Source: JBCBST01 sp039819115
Lineage (GTDB): Bacteria > Bacteroidota > Rhodothermia > Balneolales > Balneolaceae
Assembly (NCBI GenBank): GCA_039819115.1
Contig: JBCBST010000158.1
Location: 1 to 6,461 of the forward strand
Direction of reading: 5' to 3'
DNA: 6,461 bases
How positions within the stretch are numbered: position 1 is the first letter of the stretch; each line of letters opens with the position of its first letter. Made by a program: the position numbers and the translations under genes. Under the pieces are notes generated by a model. That model had not been told where the DNA came from and did no database searches. It worked only from the letters and a program-made list of their open reading frames with translations. Positions 5,875-6,461 of the stretch are shown in pieces.

Positions 5875-6461
5875 ATGCGATATCTTGCGTTGTATGGATT
5901 CCTTGGTTTGTTCTTCTTGTCTTGCTCACAGGTGAATCCGTTGGAAAAACGAAATACAAGGTTCAGTCATGAACTGGAACAACTGCAGTCCTATTTCTCC
6001 ATACCCGGATTAAGCGCGGTTATAACGAAAGATGGGCACATTGTATATGAAAACTACCTCGGTTATTCGAATATAGAGCACGGAACGAAGGTGGATTCTC
6101 TTACGGCATTTCCTATTGCATCCATCACTAAGTTGTTTTCTGCTACCCTGACCATGAAGCTGGTTGAACAGAATAGACTTTCCCTTAACGATCCTGTACA
6201 ATCCTATGGCTCTGATTTTTCATTTGGTGATTCTATACTGGTAAAACACATACTCTCCCATACTTCTCAGGGTGCTGTTGGCACATCGTTTTTGTACAGC
6301 TCCCGCTTTGGTTATCTAACCCCAATCATAGAACAGGCATCAGGTACCACGTTTAAGGATGCGGTGGAAAATGAAATTCTTAAACCTCTGAATCTTGACC
6401 ATACCTTTCTCCTAAAAGATTCGACACAACTTACCCGTCAAAGCGTAAATCTGGCTTCTAC
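5875..6461 (+). CDS. Lipoprotein class-C beta-lactamase-like serine hydrolase (partial, 3' end beyond window)
   Basis: The first 195 residues of a second beta-lactamase-like serine hydrolase; the frame is still open at the window edge. The start ATG (5875) leads directly into a lipoprotein signal: hydrophobic residues 3-15 and FLSC with Cys17, so the protein is probably lipid-anchored in the envelope. Seen: IPGLSAVI at 43-50; SxxK as S83-I-T-K86; LSHTSQG at 127-133, equivalent to HTSG; and Y141-S-S in FLYSSRFGYL at the YxN position. Only a few residues separate HTS from the tyrosine, so this belongs to a compact subgroup. The C-terminal HGG/KTG-type motif lies outside the window. It is clearly different from the gene at 887 (secreted, different motif variants), so the two are not a recent duplication. 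It follows the DUF6702 gene by 70 bases on the same strand, with no clear terminator or promoter between. Substrate unknown. Confidence 0.85.
   Translation, partial: MRYLALYGFLGLFFLSCSQVNPLEKRNTRFSHELEQLQSYFSIPGLSAVITKDGHIVYENYLGYSNIEHGTKVDSLTAFPIASITKLFSATLTMKLVEQNRLSLNDPVQSYGSDFSFGDSILVKHILSHTSQGAVGTSFLYSSRFGYLTPIIEQASGTTFKDAVENEILKPLNLDHTFLLKDSTQLTRQSVNLAS

Noticed and set aside
887..6461. The two beta-lactamase-like genes as a tandem duplication flanking an inserted segment.
   Set aside because: They share only general family motifs, differ in export signal and active-site variants, and no flanking repeats are seen.

Overview
The window looks like chromosomal DNA from a free-living, probably aerobic member of the Bacteroidota or the related Balneolota/Rhodothermota. 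Base composition is moderate (mid-40s % GC by eye). Start codons of the intact genes lack Shine-Dalgarno sequences and sit behind AT-rich leaders. Signal peptides end in the 'YAQ' style common in that group. The protein families present (DUF6702, the short HupE/UreJ form, an M1 peptidase with a GMEYP motif) are typical of these lineages. No tRNA, rRNA, CRISPR array, insertion sequence or phage gene is visible, and no gap between genes exceeds about 150 bases.

Left part (1-1993, + strand). First comes the catalytic body of a C45-type (acyl-CoA:6-aminopenicillanate acyltransferase-like) N-terminal-nucleophile hydrolase. Its upstream coding region is cut by an in-frame TAG. After 56 bases follows a secreted class-C beta-lactamase-like serine hydrolase.

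Middle (1994-2141). This is a 148-base gap between converging genes. It holds two separate inverted repeats, the second enclosing a perfect 12-base palindrome.

Centre (2142-5186, - strand). A HupE/UreJ-type six-helix membrane protein is followed by a secreted M1 zinc metallopeptidase, apparently as one operon. Across an 84-base divergent promoter region lies a DUF6702 protein (5271-5804, +) with a signal peptide. DUF6702, HupE and M1 together look like a functional module of the cell envelope. I propose that DUF6702 is the detached extracytoplasmic domain that is fused to the front of HupE/UreJ proteins in proteobacteria.

Right end (5875-6461, + strand). The window closes inside a second, different class-C beta-lactamase-like protein, this one a probable lipoprotein. 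Everything recognised is thus either an envelope or secreted hydrolase or part of the HupE module. The most interesting points are the HupE-M1-DUF6702 module and the interrupted C45 gene.
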